Source: DAIPKP01 sp964539095 (GTDB lineage Bacteria > Synergistota > Synergistia > Synergistales > Aminiphilaceae). From it: a stretch of DNA of 64,000 bases. The notes under the pieces are model-generated. The model did no database searches. It saw nothing but the letters and a program-made list of their open reading frames with translations, and was not told where the DNA came from. Location: assembly GCA_964539095.1 (NCBI GenBank), contig CAZIFL010000001.1, positions 161,268-225,267 of the forward strand, written 5' to 3'. The translations under genes were made by a program, and so were the position numbers. Below, piece after piece: positions 27,376-35,877 of this stretch. Position 1 is the stretch's first letter. Each line of letters starts with the position of its first letter.

Positions 27376-28392
27376 ATGACAAAGATTAGAGTTGGCATTA
27401 ACGGTTTTGGGAGAATAGGGCGGCTCGCCCTGCGAGCTTTTTTTGAGAGACAGTCCAAATACACCTTTTCCATCGCAGCAATAAACGATCTTTCCTCCCC
27501 AGAAAGTTTGGCCTACCTGTTCGAGTTCGACTCTGTACACCGCCGTTTTCCCGGAAAGGTAGGTCTTGCGGGGACGAACCTTCTCGTCGAGGACCAGGAA
27601 ATTGCCATTCTTGCAGAGCCAGACCCCTCAAAGCTCCCCTGGAAAGATCTGGGCGTGGACATTGTTATCGAATCCACGGGGCGTTTCGTGGATGCCGAAA
27701 AAGCAAAGGCTCATATAGAGGGAGGAGCCCGAAAGGTTCTTATTTCGGCCCCTGCAAAAAACGAAGATGTTACCATTGTTATGGGCGTGAACGAAGAAAA
27801 ATACTCCCCTGAGGAGCATCACATCATATCCAATGCGTCGTGCACCACAAACTGCCTTGCTCCGGTAGTAAAGGTGCTCCAGGAAAACTTCGGCATCCGA
27901 AAGGGGCTCATGACAACTGCCCATGCCTACACAAATGATCAGAAAATCCTTGATTTTCCCCACCGCACCCTCAGCCGCGGCAGAGCTGCAGCTCTTTCAA
28001 TCATCCCCACAACTACGGGAGCAGCAAAGGCAATCTCTCTTGTCATCCCCGAACTTAAGGGGAAACTTAATGGTGGTGCCCTCCGGGTTCCGACCCCGAA
28101 TGTCTCCGTGGTGGATCTTACGACAGAATTAGATCGTTCTACCACAGTGGAAGAGGTGAATGCCACCATGAAAAAGGCTGCTGAGGGAAGCCTTAAGGAT
28201 ATTCTCGCATATGAAGAACGAGATCTCGTCTCCATGGATTTCGTGGGGGATCCCCATTCCTCGATATTTGCCGCCATGCACACCACGGTGGTGGAGAACC
28301 TCGTAAAGACCCTGGCGTGGTACGATAACGAGTGGGGGTATAGCTGCCGCATCCTTGATCTCACTCAGTACATTATCGAAAGGGGGATCTAG
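27376..28392 (+). CDS. gap: Glyceraldehyde-3-phosphate dehydrogenase
   Basis: 338-aa phosphorylating GAPDH of glycolysis. The NAD loop GINGFGRIGR is at residues 8-17, the catalytic Cys in SNASCTTNCLAP near 156, and WYDNEWGYS near the end. AAAGGAGGG precedes ATG 27376. Its neighbours pgk and tpiA give a lower-glycolysis cluster. The upstream yvcK, linked to gluconeogenesis in Bacillus, may be more than chance. Confidence 0.95.
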   Translation: MTKIRVGINGFGRIGRLALRAFFERQSKYTFSIAAINDLSSPESLAYLFEFDSVHRRFPGKVGLAGTNLLVEDQEIAILAEPDPSKLPWKDLGVDIVIESTGRFVDAEKAKAHIEGGARKVLISAPAKNEDVTIVMGVNEEKYSPEEHHIISNASCTTNCLAPVVKVLQENFGIRKGLMTTAHAYTNDQKILDFPHRTLSRGRAAALSIIPTTTGAAKAISLVIPELKGKLNGGALRVPTPNVSVVDLTTELDRSTTVEEVNATMKKAAEGSLKDILAYEERDLVSMDFVGDPHSSIFAAMHTTVVENLVKTLAWYDNEWGYSCRILDLTQYIIERGI

Positions 28393-28394
28393 CG

Positions 28395-29594
28395 TTGCAG
28401 ATCAACCTTTTCGATGCTCCTTCCCTGAACGGAAAGCGAGTGCTCCTTCGAGTGGATTACAATGTTCCTCTTGACGAAAAGGGATCCATCACTGACGATA
28501 CGCGCATACGAGCCCATATTCCAACGATCCAGAAACTTCTTGAGGGAGGGGCAAAAATTGCTCTCATCTCCCATTTGGGGCGTCCCAAAGGGAAGGTTGT
28601 CCCCAAATACTCCCTGCGTCCTCTTGTCGAACCTCTTCGCAACCTCCTGAACCGGGATGTTCTTTTCTGCGAAGATTGCGTTGGGGAGAACGTAGCCACA
28701 TGCATGAAAGAGTGGGGAGGGGAGGAGATCGTCCTTCTTGAAAACCTCCGATTTCACCCCGAGGAAGAGGAAAATGATCCCGCCTTTGCGAAAGCTCTGG
28801 CAGATCCCTTTGATGCTTTTGTAATGGACGCTTTCAGCGCATCTCACAGGGCGCATGCTTCTACCGAAGGCATTACCGCCTTTCTTCCCTCCTTCGCAGG
28901 GCTTCTTCTTGCTCGGGAGGTAGAATTTTTGAGCCAAGTTCGGGATCACCCCCGAGAACCTTTTCTGCTCATCCTCGGAGGAGCCAAGGTAAGCGATAAG
29001 ATCGGCGTTATTGAGCATCTGATGGATAAGGTCCAAACAATCCTTATTGGAGGAGGTATGGCCTTTACGTTCTTTGCCGCTCAGGGGCTTCCGGTGGGAG
29101 CTTCTCTCTGCGAAAAGGATAAAATCCCCTTTGTTCAGGAGATGATGCGCAAGGCTTCTGAAAAGGGGGTAGATATCGTACTTCCCCAGGATATCCTGGG
29201 AGGAGATTCTCCCCGTGCGGAAAAAAGCGTCGTTCTCTATCCTGATGCGATGCCTGACCATCTCATGGGGCTTGATATTGGGCCAAAAACCATAGAAAAT
29301 TTCTGCGAAAAAATAGCCCAGGCATCTACTGTACTCTGGAACGGTCCGATGGGAGTTTTTGAAAATCCGCTCTTTGCAGAGGGTACTAGAGGGGTAGCCC
29401 TGGCCCTGAAGGATGTTACAGAGAAACGGAACGCCATTACTGTAGTGGGGGGGGGAGACAGCGCTTCTGCCATCAATTCGTTGCATCTTGCCTCGGAGGT
29501 AACGCATGTATCTACCGGAGGAGGGGCAAGTTTGGAGTTTTTTGAAGGAAAAGATCTCCCGGGAATCCTCCCCTTTATACGGAAAGAGTCGTAA
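28395..29594 (+). CDS. pgk: Phosphoglycerate kinase
   Basis: 399-aa kinase making ATP from 1,3-bisphosphoglycerate. RVDYNVPLDEKG (N-domain), SHLGRPKG near residue 56, LGGAKVSDKIGV near 194 and the C-terminal GGGDSASAI are characteristic. The only workable start is TTG 28395, two bases after the gap stop, with AGGGGG upstream. A 12-bp GC-rich hairpin follows. Confidence 0.95.
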   Translation: MQINLFDAPSLNGKRVLLRVDYNVPLDEKGSITDDTRIRAHIPTIQKLLEGGAKIALISHLGRPKGKVVPKYSLRPLVEPLRNLLNRDVLFCEDCVGENVATCMKEWGGEEIVLLENLRFHPEEEENDPAFAKALADPFDAFVMDAFSASHRAHASTEGITAFLPSFAGLLLAREVEFLSQVRDHPREPFLLILGGAKVSDKIGVIEHLMDKVQTILIGGGMAFTFFAAQGLPVGASLCEKDKIPFVQEMMRKASEKGVDIVLPQDILGGDSPRAEKSVVLYPDAMPDHLMGLDIGPKTIENFCEKIAQASTVLWNGPMGVFENPLFAEGTRGVALALKDVTEKRNAITVVGGGDSASAINSLHLASEVTHVSTGGGASLEFFEGKDLPGILPFIRKES

Positions 29595-29611
29595 AAAGCT
29601 GTAAAAATATA

Positions 29612-29644
29612 GGGGCGGGCTGGAGAGAGAGACCAGCCCGCCCC
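29612..29644 (+). terminator. GC-rich hairpin after pgk
   Basis: Perfect 12-bp inverted repeat GGGGCGGGCTGG/CCAGCCCGCCCC (29612-29623, 29633-29644) with a 9-base AGAGAGAGA loop. The following TTGTTGG is a poor U-tract, so it may be a partial terminator or an mRNA-stabilising stem before tpiA. Confidence 0.6.
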
Positions 29645-29713
29645 TTGTTGGCATGTGGGTATATCTGTCAGACGTATTTACTATCTGGGTGTTTTTGAAA
29701 GGAGAGTTCTTTT

Positions 29714-30511
29714 ATGCTACAGAGACCCTTATGCATCTCAGGAAACTGGAAGATGTTCCATACTCCCAAGAGTAGCGCGCAATTTATTTTTTCGTTGAAA
29801 AAACATCTTTCAGATCTTGATTTTACATCGTTCCAAGCAAAACATTCGCTGGATATTCTTTTGTTTCCTCCCTACATAAACATTGGTGTTATGCAGCAGC
29901 TTTGCACATCCTATCCTATTTCTATAGGGGGACAAAATATGCATCAGAAGGAGGAGGGGGCTTACACAGGAGAAATTTCCGGAGGTATGCTTCGAGAAGC
30001 GGGGTGCAATTATGTCATTATAGGACATAGCGAACGGCGAAAATATTTTTTTGAGGAGAACCACCTTTTAGGGGAAAAAATTAATGCTGCTCTTGCCCAT
30101 GGGATAATTCCTTTGTACTGCGTAGGAGAATCTGAAGAGGAACGTACGGAAGGTAAAGCCTTTGACGTAGTGGAACGACAGCTTCGAGAAGCCCTCGGAT
30201 CGTCCTGGGATTCTCGTAAGGAGATCATTATTGCCTACGAGCCCGTATGGGCTATAGGCACAGGCAAAAATGCCACCGTTGAGGATGCCGAAGATATGGC
30301 TCAGCATATTCGCTCGGTTCTCAAGCTTCTCGGGGATGAGGCTTTCGGAGATGCCGCAAGGATTCTCTACGGAGGGAGCGTCAAGCCGAACAATATAGGG
30401 AGCTTTCTCGAAAAAGAAAACGTGGATGGTGCACTTATAGGCGGCGCTTCACTGGATGCGGAATCCTATGCATCCATGATCAAAGCCGCTATGGATGTAA
30501 CCCGAAAATAG
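29714..30511 (+). CDS. tpiA: Triosephosphate isomerase
   Basis: 265-aa TIM-barrel isomerase. The catalytic residues are visible: Lys in GNWKM (near residue 13), His in IIGHSERR and Glu in AYEPVWAIGTGK, with the phosphate loop LYGGSV near the end. GAAAGGAG precedes the ATG. It is separated from pgk by 119 bases with a hairpin, so it may be expressed at a different level. Confidence 0.95.
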   Translation: MLQRPLCISGNWKMFHTPKSSAQFIFSLKKHLSDLDFTSFQAKHSLDILLFPPYINIGVMQQLCTSYPISIGGQNMHQKEEGAYTGEISGGMLREAGCNYVIIGHSERRKYFFEENHLLGEKINAALAHGIIPLYCVGESEEERTEGKAFDVVERQLREALGSSWDSRKEIIIAYEPVWAIGTGKNATVEDAEDMAQHIRSVLKLLGDEAFGDAARILYGGSVKPNNIGSFLEKENVDGALIGGASLDAESYASMIKAAMDVTRK

Positions 30512-30579
30512 GGAAAAAAGGCACCCCCCTACCGAAAAACCGGTTCTGTGCAACATAAGATACATTATAGGACATAGAT

Positions 30580-30625
30580 AAAGGCGAAAAAAGGAATCCT
30601 CTCTCCTCCTTTTTCGCCTTTTTTG
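30580..30625. terminator. Bidirectional terminator between tpiA and rsfS
   Basis: Stem AAAGGCGAAAAA-AGGA (30580-30595) pairs with TCCTTTTTCGCCTTT (30607-30621) with one bulged A, followed by T's. A and T tracts flank both sides, suiting the two convergent operons. Confidence 0.8.
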
Positions 30626-30627
30626 TA

Positions 30628-31059
30628 TCAGATTTCTCTGCTCCAGGTATGGTTGTTATGCTGTATTATGTCAGAGGCAGAAGATTCCGTTCCCCTGTAG
30701 ATGATGGTTCCATCTCCCCAGATTCTTTCTAAGGCATAAAATTCACGTCCTTGTCGAGTAAAGAGATGAACTACAATATCCCCGGAATCGATCAATTTCC
30801 ACCGCAGGCTTTCCCGACCTTCCTGATGTACCGTAACGCCGCGCATTTCAAAAAAGTCCAGGGTCTCCTCATACAGTGCTTTCATGTGGACCGAAGAATT
30901 TCCCGTAGCTAAAAGGAAGTAATCTCCCAATCCTGTAGAAAGCTTTTGCACATCGTATACGAGAAGATCCTCCGCTTTTTTTTCTTCCAACCGGGCTGCC
31001 AGGCCAAGGCAAAGATCCCGGATTTGTTCATCAAGAGAACTGCGTTTCTCCTCACTCAT
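30628..31059 (-). CDS. rsfS: Ribosomal silencing factor RsfS
   Basis: 143-aa protein of the Iojap/RsfS family, which binds L14 on the 50S subunit and blocks subunit joining during starvation. KLSTGLGDYFLLATG and SLRWKLIDSGDIVVHLF are family signatures. It is the last gene of the rplU-obgE-nadD operon. The spacer from the upstream gene contains a CCTCCT/AGGAGG stem (31086-31111). Confidence 0.9.
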   Translation of the reverse strand: MSEEKRSSLDEQIRDLCLGLAARLEEKKAEDLLVYDVQKLSTGLGDYFLLATGNSSVHMKALYEETLDFFEMRGVTVHQEGRESLRWKLIDSGDIVVHLFTRQGREFYALERIWGDGTIIYRGTESSASDIIQHNNHTWSREI

Positions 31060-31117
31060 AGATCTTTTGATCTCCTTTCAAAATGCCTCCTGCATGCTTT
31101 TCACAAGGAGGATGCCA

Positions 31118-32425
31118 CTACTGAGAAAAGCTTTCTTCCACTTTACCCAGTATAGTTTTGTAGTTGTGTCCCAGAAGGAGCGTTACATAGGTGATAGTAC
31201 TATCCTCCCGCATGAGACGCTGTGGGATACCGCAAATCAATCGCAAGGCTTCGGCAGCATTCAAGCCTTCCTTGCCTTTTCCCGGAGGATAGAGCACAAG
31301 GGATGCATGATAATCAAAGTGTTTCGCATTCCCCACATAGGCCACATCGACGCCAAATTCACGGAGTTTTTTTGCTGTTTCCGCACTGATCCCTTTTGCT
31401 CCGGTACCGTTGAGAACTGCTATAGGAGTTTTGATCTCTTTGAGGATAGCACTCATGTCTTTGTGAAGATCCTGCTCTGCCATGAGATCAAAATCCGAAG
31501 TGTCTATGGTATCTTGAGAGGATGCCTGATCTCCCGAAACATTTTTCTCGGAAGTACTGGCAAGGAAGATAGATGCAGCCGTAAGATCCCCTACCCAGTA
31601 GCTAATACCATTGATGTACGAGGGATAGCCGGGAAGGGTGGCAAACTGGAGATCCCCCGCCACTGAAAGCTGCTGAATGTACGAAGCTAACTGAAGAGCT
31701 TGGGAAAGATTAAGGTCAGTCTGCACCATTTTAACGCTCTCTGCAACCAATTTGGGATAGCGAGCCACAATGCTGGGAGATTTTATTTTACTGAGCACTG
31801 CAAGGATAAAACGCTGCTGTCTTTTTACTCTCCCGATATCTCCAAGTGCATCATTCCGAAATCGAACATATTTGAGAGCCGTTTCCCCATTCATCTGTTG
31901 TATGCCCTTGGGGATGTCAATAACAAGCCCTGCCGCCCGATCCGTATAGCGGAGGTGTTTTTCTACCGCAATTTCGACACCTCCGATAAGATCTACAATT
32001 TTTGGGAAAGCGGCATAATCCACAGCGACATAGTAGTTCAAGGGAATTCCCAAATAGTTTATGATCGTTCTCCGCAGAAGATCAATCTCCCCGTAGGCAT
32101 AGGCATGATTGATTTTTTGCCATCCCTTCCCAGGGATTTCCACCCGTGTATCTCTGGGAAGAGAGAGAACCTTTACTGATTTTTCGTCCACATTCACACG
32201 AAGAAGCGCTATGGCATCTGCCCGATGAGAACCATCATTGCTGTCCTCTCCCACAAGCAGGATGTTAATGGCTCCCGTGACGATGTCATATTGGATGTTT
32301 TTCTTGATGTCCTCCGCTTCAGGAAGAATGACATCCGTTAACCGGTATGAAATTCCCCCGATAATAGCCAAAAGGGAGGAAAAAACAAGCAGAGCTATCT
32401 TAATTTTCCCCATGGTTCTTATCAC
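31118..32425 (-). CDS. LytR-CpsA-Psr family protein
   Basis: 435-aa protein with one N-terminal membrane helix (about residues 6-26), an extracytoplasmic LCP domain (about 52-215; LLVGEDSNDGSHRADAIALL, SLPRDTRVEIP, GRVKRQQRFI) and a C-terminal LytR_C domain (about 330-435; IAVLNGTGAKGISAETA). In Gram-positives LCP enzymes transfer glycopolymers to peptidoglycan; in a diderm the acceptor is uncertain. The GTG start overlaps the nadD stop (GTGA), so the two are translationally coupled. Confidence 0.88.
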   Translation of the reverse strand: MIRTMGKIKIALLVFSSLLAIIGGISYRLTDVILPEAEDIKKNIQYDIVTGAINILLVGEDSNDGSHRADAIALLRVNVDEKSVKVLSLPRDTRVEIPGKGWQKINHAYAYGEIDLLRRTIINYLGIPLNYYVAVDYAAFPKIVDLIGGVEIAVEKHLRYTDRAAGLVIDIPKGIQQMNGETALKYVRFRNDALGDIGRVKRQQRFILAVLSKIKSPSIVARYPKLVAESVKMVQTDLNLSQALQLASYIQQLSVAGDLQFATLPGYPSYINGISYWVGDLTAASIFLASTSEKNVSGDQASSQDTIDTSDFDLMAEQDLHKDMSAILKEIKTPIAVLNGTGAKGISAETAKKLREFGVDVAYVGNAKHFDYHASLVLYPPGKGKEGLNAAEALRLICGIPQRLMREDSTITYVTLLLGHNYKTILGKVEESFSQ

Positions 32426-33051
32426 CGTCCACCGCGTATATAAAGAGCATTCTTGTAAATATAGTGTTCCACAAGCCAGGGAACAAGGTAGCGAATGCTT
32501 CGTCCCTCCTGAATGCGTCCTCGAACCTCGGTACTGGAAATGGAAAGCAGGGGGATATGGAGTAAGACAAGGGAGTCCGCCATATCTTGAGAAAGCTTGT
32601 CCAATCCAGATGTTTCATATCCTGGACGCCCTACCGCAACTATGCGGCACATCCGAGCAATTTCATGAGGCTCTTTCCAGGAATGGATATTAAGTACCGC
32701 ATCCATGCCTGTAATAAAATAGAACTCCACGCTCTCTTGGGCATACCAATGCTGCATCTCCCGGAGAGTATCTATGGTATGGCTAGGGGCATCCCGTTCT
32801 ATTTCGATTCGCGAAAGGCGAAAATGAGGATTGTCGAGAGTTGCAAGCAAGGTCATGGTATAGCGATGCTCCGCATGACTTACGTAGGAGTTTGATTTGT
32901 GAGGAGGAGATCCCGTAGGGACAAAGATGACTTCTGAAAGCTGCAGAGAAGAGTAAGCCTCCTCTGCAGCCACCAAGTGACCGTAATGAATGGGATCGAA
33001 GGTGCCTCCCATAATCCCTATGCGGCGTTTTTTTAAGACATGTTTATCCAC
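32422..33051 (-). CDS. nadD: Nicotinate-nucleotide adenylyltransferase NadD
   Basis: 209-aa enzyme making nicotinate adenine dinucleotide. GGTFDPIHYGH (residues 15-25) carries the nucleotidyltransferase HxGH motif and ISSTEVRGRI near 175 is the second signature. The likely start is GTG with GCGAGG 8 bases upstream. The usual Gram-positive neighbour YqeK (HD hydrolase) is absent between nadD and rsfS. Confidence 0.92.
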   Translation of the reverse strand: MDKHVLKKRRIGIMGGTFDPIHYGHLVAAEEAYSSLQLSEVIFVPTGSPPHKSNSYVSHAEHRYTMTLLATLDNPHFRLSRIEIERDAPSHTIDTLREMQHWYAQESVEFYFITGMDAVLNIHSWKEPHEIARMCRIVAVGRPGYETSGLDKLSQDMADSLVLLHIPLLSISSTEVRGRIQEGRSIRYLVPWLVEHYIYKNALYIRGGR

Positions 33052-33198
33052 TATTTTCCTCGCGATGTAGAATCAGAAAGGGAGAACTCGAAGAACTGCC
33101 TTTCCCTGTAGAGCATCTTTGTGGAAACGGGACTCTAGCCCGCCCTTACACGACCTCATGCTCACGGGAAGATCGTGAATCTTCCAGGAAAACACAAA

Positions 33199-34512
33199 TC
33201 ACTCCGCCATCTCCGGTTCGAACTCAAACTCCATAGATCCGATGATAATTGTATCACCTCTTCGGGCTCCTGAGGCAAGAAGCATCTTCTCTATACCATA
33301 TTTTAAAAGAAGGTTGTGAAATCGATGCAGCGCTTCGTCTTGGTCGAAATCATACCGATCCACGGCTTTTTCCAGATGAGGATGGAGTATCTGGATTTTA
33401 TTTGCATCCCCTTGCTCCAGAAAGACTATTTGAGCTTTTGCAAAAAGAGCTTCTCTCTCTTCAGCGTCTTTCTCATCAACATAGTACCGAGAAACTCTCT
33501 GGACCTTGGGCTTTTCAAGGTATGCAGCAATGATATGCTCTACAAAATCGCTGATCCCCTCGCCCGTCTTGGCGCTTGTTAGGAAAACCTGGATCCCTAA
33601 ATTATGGAAGAAGGAAGAGAAGTCTGCTGTAATATTCGACGCTCCTCCGAGAAGATCAATTTTGTTCCCCACCACCAGCAGCGGTTTGTCGCAAAGCTCC
33701 TTGCTATAGGCAAGAAATTCTTTCCTCAAAATCTCCCACTGCTGGAATACCATCTCAGGGGAGAGGGAGATGTCAAAAACATGAACTAAGAGTTCCGTCC
33801 GCTCAATATGGCGCAAGAAAGAAAGACCCAGCCCCTTGTTTTGGTGCGCTCCTTCAATAAGCCCGGGAACATCTGCTACGGTAATGCGATGATCTCCTGT
33901 GAAGATAACTCCCAGGTTAGGCGTAATTGTGGTAAAAGGATACTCCCCCACTTTTGCCTTGGCATTCGAAAAGGAACAGAGGAGGCTTGATTTCCCCGCA
34001 TTAGGAAAGCCTACCAATCCTATGTCCGCAAGAAGACGAAGTTCCAGACGAACCCAAAGTTCTTTTCCGGGTTCTCCTTTTTCAGAAAAACGAGGAGTTT
34101 TATTTACGGAATTTGCAAAGTGAGCATTGCCTCTCCCTCCTCTTCCTCCTCGGACTACAATAAACTGGTCTCCCGAAACCATGAGTTCTGCTAGAATCTG
34201 CCCGGAGGTGTCGTCATAGATGGAGGTGCCGCAGGGGACCTCTACAATACGAGAATCCCCCATTTTACCGTGTTTTTTCTTTCCCTTTCCCCCAACGCCA
34301 TCTTCAGCATAAAAATGCCTGGCATTTTCAAAATCCCCAAGGGAATGAAGGCTATCCCGAGCTTCGAAAATAATGTCTCCTCCATGCCCGCCATTTCCCC
34401 CATCAGGGCCTCCCTTGGGTACAAACTTCTCTTTGCGAAAACTCATGCATCCATTTCCGCCATGTCCACTTTTAACATAAATTTTTGCCCTGTCCACAAA
34501 ACGCATTGCCAC
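33199..34512 (-). CDS. obgE: Obg-family GTPase ObgE/CgtA
   Basis: 437-aa ribosome-assembly and stress GTPase. Domains in order: glycine-rich Obg fold (residues 1-158, many GG pairs), GTPase domain (GFPNAGKSSLL near 167, DVPGLIEGA near 213, NKIDL near 286) and a C-terminal OCT domain (about 355-437). GGGGAG precedes the ATG. A strong terminator upstream (34532-34554) suggests expression is reduced relative to rpmA. Confidence 0.94.
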   Translation of the reverse strand: MAMRFVDRAKIYVKSGHGGNGCMSFRKEKFVPKGGPDGGNGGHGGDIIFEARDSLHSLGDFENARHFYAEDGVGGKGKKKHGKMGDSRIVEVPCGTSIYDDTSGQILAELMVSGDQFIVVRGGRGGRGNAHFANSVNKTPRFSEKGEPGKELWVRLELRLLADIGLVGFPNAGKSSLLCSFSNAKAKVGEYPFTTITPNLGVIFTGDHRITVADVPGLIEGAHQNKGLGLSFLRHIERTELLVHVFDISLSPEMVFQQWEILRKEFLAYSKELCDKPLLVVGNKIDLLGGASNITADFSSFFHNLGIQVFLTSAKTGEGISDFVEHIIAAYLEKPKVQRVSRYYVDEKDAEEREALFAKAQIVFLEQGDANKIQILHPHLEKAVDRYDFDQDEALHRFHNLLLKYGIEKMLLASGARRGDTIIIGSMEFEFEPEMAE

Positions 34513-34531
34513 AACTCCCCAAAAAATATAG

Positions 34532-34554
34532 AAAAAATGGGGGCTAGGCCCCCA
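34532..34554 (-). terminator. Intrinsic terminator between rpmA and obgE
   Basis: On the minus strand a 7-bp stem TGGGGGC/GCCCCCA with a 3-base loop is followed directly by six T's (complement of 34532-34537), a textbook terminator inside the rplU-obgE gene row. Confidence 0.8.
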
Positions 34555-34613
34555 GAAAGCGTGCTAATTTTTTTGTCGTCGTATCGAAGAGGTATGATAC
34601 AGGAGAGCGCTAC

Positions 34614-34904
34614 CTAAACAGCCTCGGATGCAAGGGCATAAATAGCCGCGACTCTGCGTCCTCTCTTCATCTCGTACCGAACGACTCCTTCACGAAGGGC
34701 GAAAAGAGTATCATCTCTGCCACGCCCCACATTTTCACCAGGGTGAATTTTTGTTCCTCGTTGGCGTACAAGAATGGTGCCAGCCAGGACCTCCTGGCCG
34801 TCATATCTTTTGATCCCCAAACGCTTACTCCGGGAATCTCTCCCGTTAGAGCTGCTACCCTGCCCCTTTTTGTGGGCAAAAATTTGAAGATTAAAGATCC
34901 TCAT
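34614..34904 (-). CDS. rpmA: Ribosomal protein L27 with cleavable N-terminal extension
   Basis: 96-aa bL27. It starts MRIFNLQIFAHKKGQGS, carrying the nine-residue leader known from Firmicutes and relatives, which the protease Prp removes after the Phe (F-A bond) so the mature N-terminus can reach the peptidyl transferase centre. The protease gene lies directly upstream. ATG 34904 has AGGAGG 9 bases upstream and overlaps prp by 14 bases; the in-frame TTG at 34922 is unlikely. Confidence 0.93.
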   Translation of the reverse strand: MRIFNLQIFAHKKGQGSSSNGRDSRSKRLGIKRYDGQEVLAGTILVRQRGTKIHPGENVGRGRDDTLFALREGVVRYEMKRGRRVAAIYALASEAV

Positions 34905-35235
34905 TAAAAAAGACCTCCTCAATGCATAGGTTTTTTGGATATCCCCTTCGAACAGATTCTAAGCTTCTCGTAAGGGTTTGAAAAAGGACGGAATCCCCAA
35001 TACCGCTTTCTTGGGACCAGCAGATACGCATATAGCCTTCCGCATCATTCCGTTCTGTAGCCACTGTTGCGTCAGTAAACCTCATGACATCCCGTAATCC
35101 AAGTTCGAAAGCCTGAAGAAGGGCAGAGACCGCGGCACAAACCACATCGTTTCCGTAGCTTCCGTGCTGTGCATGTCCTCGCACGGAGATTCCAAGAATT
35201 ACGTTTTTTTGCTGGAGAAAACGAACGGATATCAT
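34891..35235 (-). CDS. prp: Ribosomal-processing cysteine protease Prp
   Basis: 114-aa protease that cleaves the L27 leader. The catalytic His and Cys sit in GHAQHGSYGNDVVCAAVSAL (His21, Cys33). The gene is located between rplU and rpmA, its conserved place in organisms with the long form of L27. The C-terminal half is more diverged than usual. Confidence 0.9.
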   Translation of the reverse strand: MISVRFLQQKNVILGISVRGHAQHGSYGNDVVCAAVSALLQAFELGLRDVMRFTDATVATERNDAEGYMRICWSQESGIGDSVLFQTLTRSLESVRRGYPKNLCIEEVFFNEDL

Positions 35236-35292
35236 GACATCTCTCTCTTTTACCTATCTGGCAATTTTTCAACAACCTTGCCAGGGCTGTGC

Positions 35293-35604
35293 CTACTGAG
35301 AGATTCCCTCTACAAGGATTTCTGTGTAATACTGGCGATGCCCCTGGAATTTGCGGATGTTTTTCTTTCTTTTGTAGTGAAAAACAGAGATCTTTTTCTC
35401 TCGTCCGTGGGCAACCACTTTTCCGGCAACAGAGACACCGCTAAGATAGGGGCCTCCCACCTGGACGTCGTCCTTATCAGCCAGCATAAGCACCTTGTCG
35501 AGAGTTACCAGATCTCCAAGCTCAGCATCCATCTTTTCCACGCGCAAAATATCCCCCTGAGATGCTCGGTACTGCTTACCTCCTGCTTCAACAATCACAT
35601 ACAT
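35293..35604 (-). CDS. rplU: Ribosomal protein L21
   Basis: 103-aa bL21 of the 50S subunit: MYVIVEAGGKQYRASQGD at the start and KISVFHYKRKKNIRKFQGHRQ near 70-90. I use ATG 35604, preceded by AAAGGAG; an upstream in-frame extension lies in the 5' leader. First gene of the rplU-prp-rpmA-obgE-nadD-LCP-rsfS row, driven by the promoter at 35690-35718. Confidence 0.95.
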   Translation of the reverse strand: MYVIVEAGGKQYRASQGDILRVEKMDAELGDLVTLDKVLMLADKDDVQVGGPYLSGVSVAGKVVAHGREKKISVFHYKRKKNIRKFQGHRQYYTEILVEGISQ

Positions 35605-35683
35605 TATGTCGTCTCCTTTCCGCTGTTTGCAGGCAGAATAGATATTCTTTTTGAAAAACCTGCACCAAGCGCTATACAAGCAA
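35605..35683 (-). promoter_or_regulatory. Structured 5' leader of rplU
   Basis: About 80 bases lie between the predicted transcription start and rplU. TGCAGG and CCTGCA close a structure that contains two further self-complementary pieces (TTTTTCAAAAA and AGAATATCTATTCT). This could be an L21-type autoregulatory leader; the fold is by eye only. Confidence 0.4.
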
Positions 35684-35689
35684 CTTGCA

Positions 35690-35718
35690 ATTATAGGGAT
35701 TTATGTCGTTTTCGTCAA
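35690..35718 (-). promoter_or_regulatory. Strong promoter of the rplU operon
   Basis: TTGACG (35713-35718) and a perfect TATAAT (35690-35695) with a 17-base spacer on the minus strand. Confidence 0.8.
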
Positions 35719-35877
35719 CGGAATCCGCATCTTTTTTTAGAGTAAATTCGCCAGCATGTCTTTGCTGTAAAAACGGTTAAGAAATATCCTCCGGCCACAT
35801 TGAAGCCCCGGAAAGAGACACACAAAACCACTCGTAGGCATTAAGCACGTTGAGAAGCGCCAGGTGGAGAGCTGCTC

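Noticed and set aside
28389..29654. Long open frame (421 codons) on the minus strand opposite pgk
   Set aside because: It lies wholly antisense to an unmistakable pgk; the peptide has no family look and such shadows are common where codon bias is strong.
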